A stretch of DNA of 64,000 nt, from NCBI RefSeq assembly GCF_036785885.1, contig NC_092317.1:7442501-7506500 (forward strand), read 5' to 3'. Made by a program: the position numbers and the translations under genes. The notes under the pieces are model-generated. The model had not been told where the DNA came from. It ran no database searches and was given only the letters and a program-made list of their open reading frames with translations. Each line of letters starts with the position of its first letter. Position 1 is the stretch's first letter. This document shows positions 61,210 to 64,000 of this stretch, in pieces. The stretch is from Coffea arabica. Its lineage: Eukaryota; Streptophyta; Magnoliopsida; Gentianales; Rubiaceae.

Positions 61210-63121
61210 TCAGCATTCAGCCAAAAACTTAGCAAAGCTTTTGAATGATTCAAAAGAAATAAAAAATGAAAAGCGGTCAGTTGTCAAGTAGTTGGAGTTA
61301 TAATAAGATAAAGGCAGGGAAGAAGAAGATAACTGGAAGGACCAAGACTGAAGCATGAAAGGAAGAAAAGTAGAAAAAGGGGAAAGACAGGAGACAGGAT
61401 GGAAAGAAAAGTTGTTGGGTTTGAACTTTGACGAATTAAACGCACTGACTTGGAAAGAGCAGCACTGCGGCTGCGGGGTCTAAAGGCCTGTTTGGCAATG
61501 AATTCAGCCCGGAAATATGCAAAAGAGGCTGCACCAGTGTATAATAAGCATAACATAGCAAGATAAGTACAAAAATTTGCTACAGTATCCTTATCTTGAT
61601 ACACTTATAACATGTAAAATTTCAAGTGTCTATGTTATGTGAAGGGGCTAAGAGTATGGTCGGATTGCACAAGAAATTTTAAGAGTTAAGACTATGGTCG
61701 AATTAATTGTACTAAAACAATTAATGAGGAATAGATGCACTTAACATGGTCATAAGTTTTTGAACTTTCTATCCTCTTTTTGTTCACCTGTGGTTGATAT
61801 TGATTTTCGGGTTCATAGAAATTAAAAAAAAATGAAAGATGTAAATATGGAAATCTTTTGTGTGATATTCCCATTACAGTTTGGAGAGGGGGTACTTTAT
61901 AGTGATTTTAAGTTGTGTTTTGAAAGTTTTATACCATTTAATTGCGTGATAGTTACAATTTTAATTACTAAATGTAAATAATATATGTCTATCTTATGAA
62001 TAGAGTGCCAAAATTTAAGGGTTATGCAGCATTTACGCTAGAATTAACTTAAATTACTGAATAAAACTTTTTATATTATAGTATGGGAAGGTTTTAATGT
62101 TGTTTTGTAACTATCAAAGCGATGAAATGTTTCAAATTTAACCAATTTGTTAAGAAATAATCATTTATAACAAATAGAAAAGTTATCACAATCACGAATT
62201 TTGCAAGTAGGCAAAGGAACTCATACCCCAATTGATTTGTCGTGGAATATGCTAATTATGGGTCACAATTATATGTTAATGATTGGAGAAAGATTCCTTT
62301 GTTCTACAATTATAGGAAAGCTGGAACTTTAGTAACCCTGTTCATAAATTTTTTTTTCCCACTATTTTCCTATACAAAACTACAAAAGACAAAAATCTTG
62401 TGGTTGGATGGAATCACAAATCTTCTCATTTCATTTGAAACTTTCTTAGGAGAGTAATCAAGGGTCCCCCATTTTTTTTTTGTTTGCTTTGTTTAGAATA
62501 CTTTCTCTAGAGAAGTAGTGTCACGGAAATTTCTCAACAAGATCGTATGTGCAATAAATAGGCGATTGTTTGATGAGCATGGAAATTTTCTCAGAAAAAA
62601 AAATTTCCAAAATAATGCTGCATTTTTGTTTCCCATCTCTAGCCATCCAACTCCAGTTTTGTGCATCTTGTATAAGTTATCATTCAGTTTGCACACGATA
62701 TAACTCACTTTGTACAACACATAATTATAGAATAAAATTTTGTGAGCTCCACATATAGTGTGAAAAACGATGTACAAGATGAAATCTGAATTTTATATTT
62801 TTTTTATCAAATCTTAGCCATCAACCTTCCGGAAGAGTTGCACACCTCCTTAATCCACCTCGTCACAGCACGGCCAAACACGACTCTTTACACCTTGAAG
62901 CAGACGGACATTACACTGAAAACTACTTTCCAACGGAATATCTTAGGTGGCAAAAGTCGTTCCGTCTACTTAGTTTAATATTAAAATATGGGCACACATG
63001 TAACCATATGAAAGACGATAAAGAGATTAAATTAATAATAATCGGTTCAGTCAGCTTATCTATAGGCCATATTGGGGTTTATCCCCTAGATTGAGATGTT
63101 TAAGTCAACAAGGAATTGCCA
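61210..63121. other. CNGC promoter side and intergenic DNA, no gene seen
   Basis: The part near 61210-61500 is likely to be first exon and promoter of the CNGC gene. Beyond it the sequence is AT-rich and non-coding. A text at 61482-61498 (aaaggcctgtttggcaa) resembles one end of a hAT MITE, but no partner end was found. Confidence 0.4.
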
Positions 63122-63130
63122 AATTCTTTA

Positions 63131-63565
63131 GGGTAAAAAATAAAAAAGTCCCCTATGATAAGTCTAATACACAGAAAAGTCACATATGATTGTAAAATAT
63201 ACAACATGACACCTCATGCTTTGAACTAAATTGTAAAGGTAACGGAATCTGTTAAATTTAATGGAAATGACTTATTGGAATCTAAAAAAAAAATTTTATA
63301 CCTATTTTTTTATCAAATATACCTATTCTACCCCTTAACCCTCAATTCTCTCTATTTAGAGAATAAAACAAATGGTTTTTTTGAGCTGTCTTTTGCTTAA
63401 TTATATCAGGGAATTTTGGTCATTCTGTCCATTTCCGTTAAGTTTAACGAATTCCGTCACCTTTACAATTTAGTTCAAACCATGAGGGGTCGTGTTGTAT
63501 ATTTTGAAACCATGGGAGTTTTTTGTATATTAGGTTTACCACAGGGATTTTTTTGTTTTTTACCC
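63131..63565. mobile_element. 435-bp Mutator-type MITE with TIRs of about 140 bp
   Basis: The left arm begins gggtaaaaaataaaaaagtc. The reverse complement of the right arm begins gggtaaaaaacaaaaaaatc. The arms align for roughly 140 bp, including gaactaaattgtaaaggt in both. The flanks are aattcttta (63122-63130) and aatttttta (63566-63574), a 9-bp target duplication with one mismatch. It is non-coding; the open frame from 63416 is repeat read-through. Confidence 0.85.
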
Positions 63566-64000
63566 AATTTTTTATTGTTTGCTTTTCAATCCAAGCTAAA
63601 AAAAATTCATTCGGATGTATTTGTTTTCTATCAGATTAAGGTAGTACTTGTGTCTGTATTTTATTCTACCTGCAAAGAATAGTATATAATGATTTAGTGA
63701 TTATATAAGTTTTTTTTAAGTGTCAGTTGGAGGGGTCGAATTATACAAGTTTATTAAGTCTTAAGTCAATAATACAACAAAATGCTACAACTTTCCAATA
63801 AATTTGCGGCCAAACGTCAAAGGACATCAATTTAATTTTCCTACTAACCTTTGAATCTCCGTCTTAAAAAGTTTAGAGAAATAAAAAATGGCCCCAAATT
63901 TAATTTTCGGGCTTCTTTTTGGTTATGGAATGGAGAGAGAGTATGAAAAATTGAATAAGAAATGCAAACATAGAGTCTTTCTCAGACTTTTCTCCAACAT

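Noticed and set aside
61482-61620. A hAT-like end text (ggcctgtttggcaa)
   Set aside because: No matching inverted end or 8-bp duplication was found; such text is common in plant DNA.

Overview
The window is nuclear DNA from a dicot plant. All seven protein genes have introns with GT..AG borders (a few sit in unusual surrounding sequence). Every exon chain given here was spliced by hand and closes in frame. Intergenic DNA is AT-rich and full of small non-autonomous transposons. Protein similarity and repeat style fit an asterid. I would guess a Rubiaceae- or Solanaceae-like genome, but nothing here fixes the species.

Layout, left to right. 414-879 (+): last two coding exons of the second-largest RNA polymerase III subunit (NRPC2/RPC2). 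2082-11516 (-): a complete MYST histone acetyltransferase of the HAM1/HAM2 type, 9 exons, 437 aa. 11.7-13.3 kb: a nested tandem repeat with inverted ends, a short GC-richer tandem repeat and a terminal-inverted-repeat (TIR) element. 14590-18596 (+): a DHH/DHHA1 phosphoesterase, 7 exons, 352 aa, with a small Mutator-like element in intron 2. 19944-23839 (-): a NAC transcription factor, 3 exons, 242 aa. 24.8-26.3 kb: one hAT-type element and two related Mutator-type elements. 28312-31575 (+): an HD-ZIP IV transcription factor of the HDG11/HDG12 type, 10 exons, 744 aa. 32.4-36.3 kb: a second hAT-type element, a SINE with a 14-bp target duplication, a small TIR element and a possible SINE relic. 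37702-41895 (-): KAE1/OSGEP, the tRNA t6A enzyme, 4 exons, 352 aa. 43.8-47.1 kb: a long LTR, probably a solo or truncated element in minus orientation. 48752-59397 (-): a cyclic nucleotide-gated channel of the CNGC19/CNGC20 group, 12 coding exons, 781 aa, plus a 5'-UTR intron whose donor site lies in an exact 62-bp tandem duplication. 61.2-64.0 kb: intergenic, with a Mutator-type element with long TIRs.

The genes do not form a pathway or cluster. This is an ordinary gene neighbourhood with housekeeping genes (Pol III, t6A, MYST), two epidermis or development type regulators (HD-ZIP IV, NAC) and a channel. I do not see a novel multi-gene system. The most informative new material is in the repeats. 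Six non-autonomous DNA transposons could be bounded to the base by target-site duplications. One of them (26102-26321) has a perfect 9-bp duplication but only one recognisable transposon end. Two hAT elements have interiors made of degenerate simple sequence. All alignments were done by eye, so percent identities are not given.
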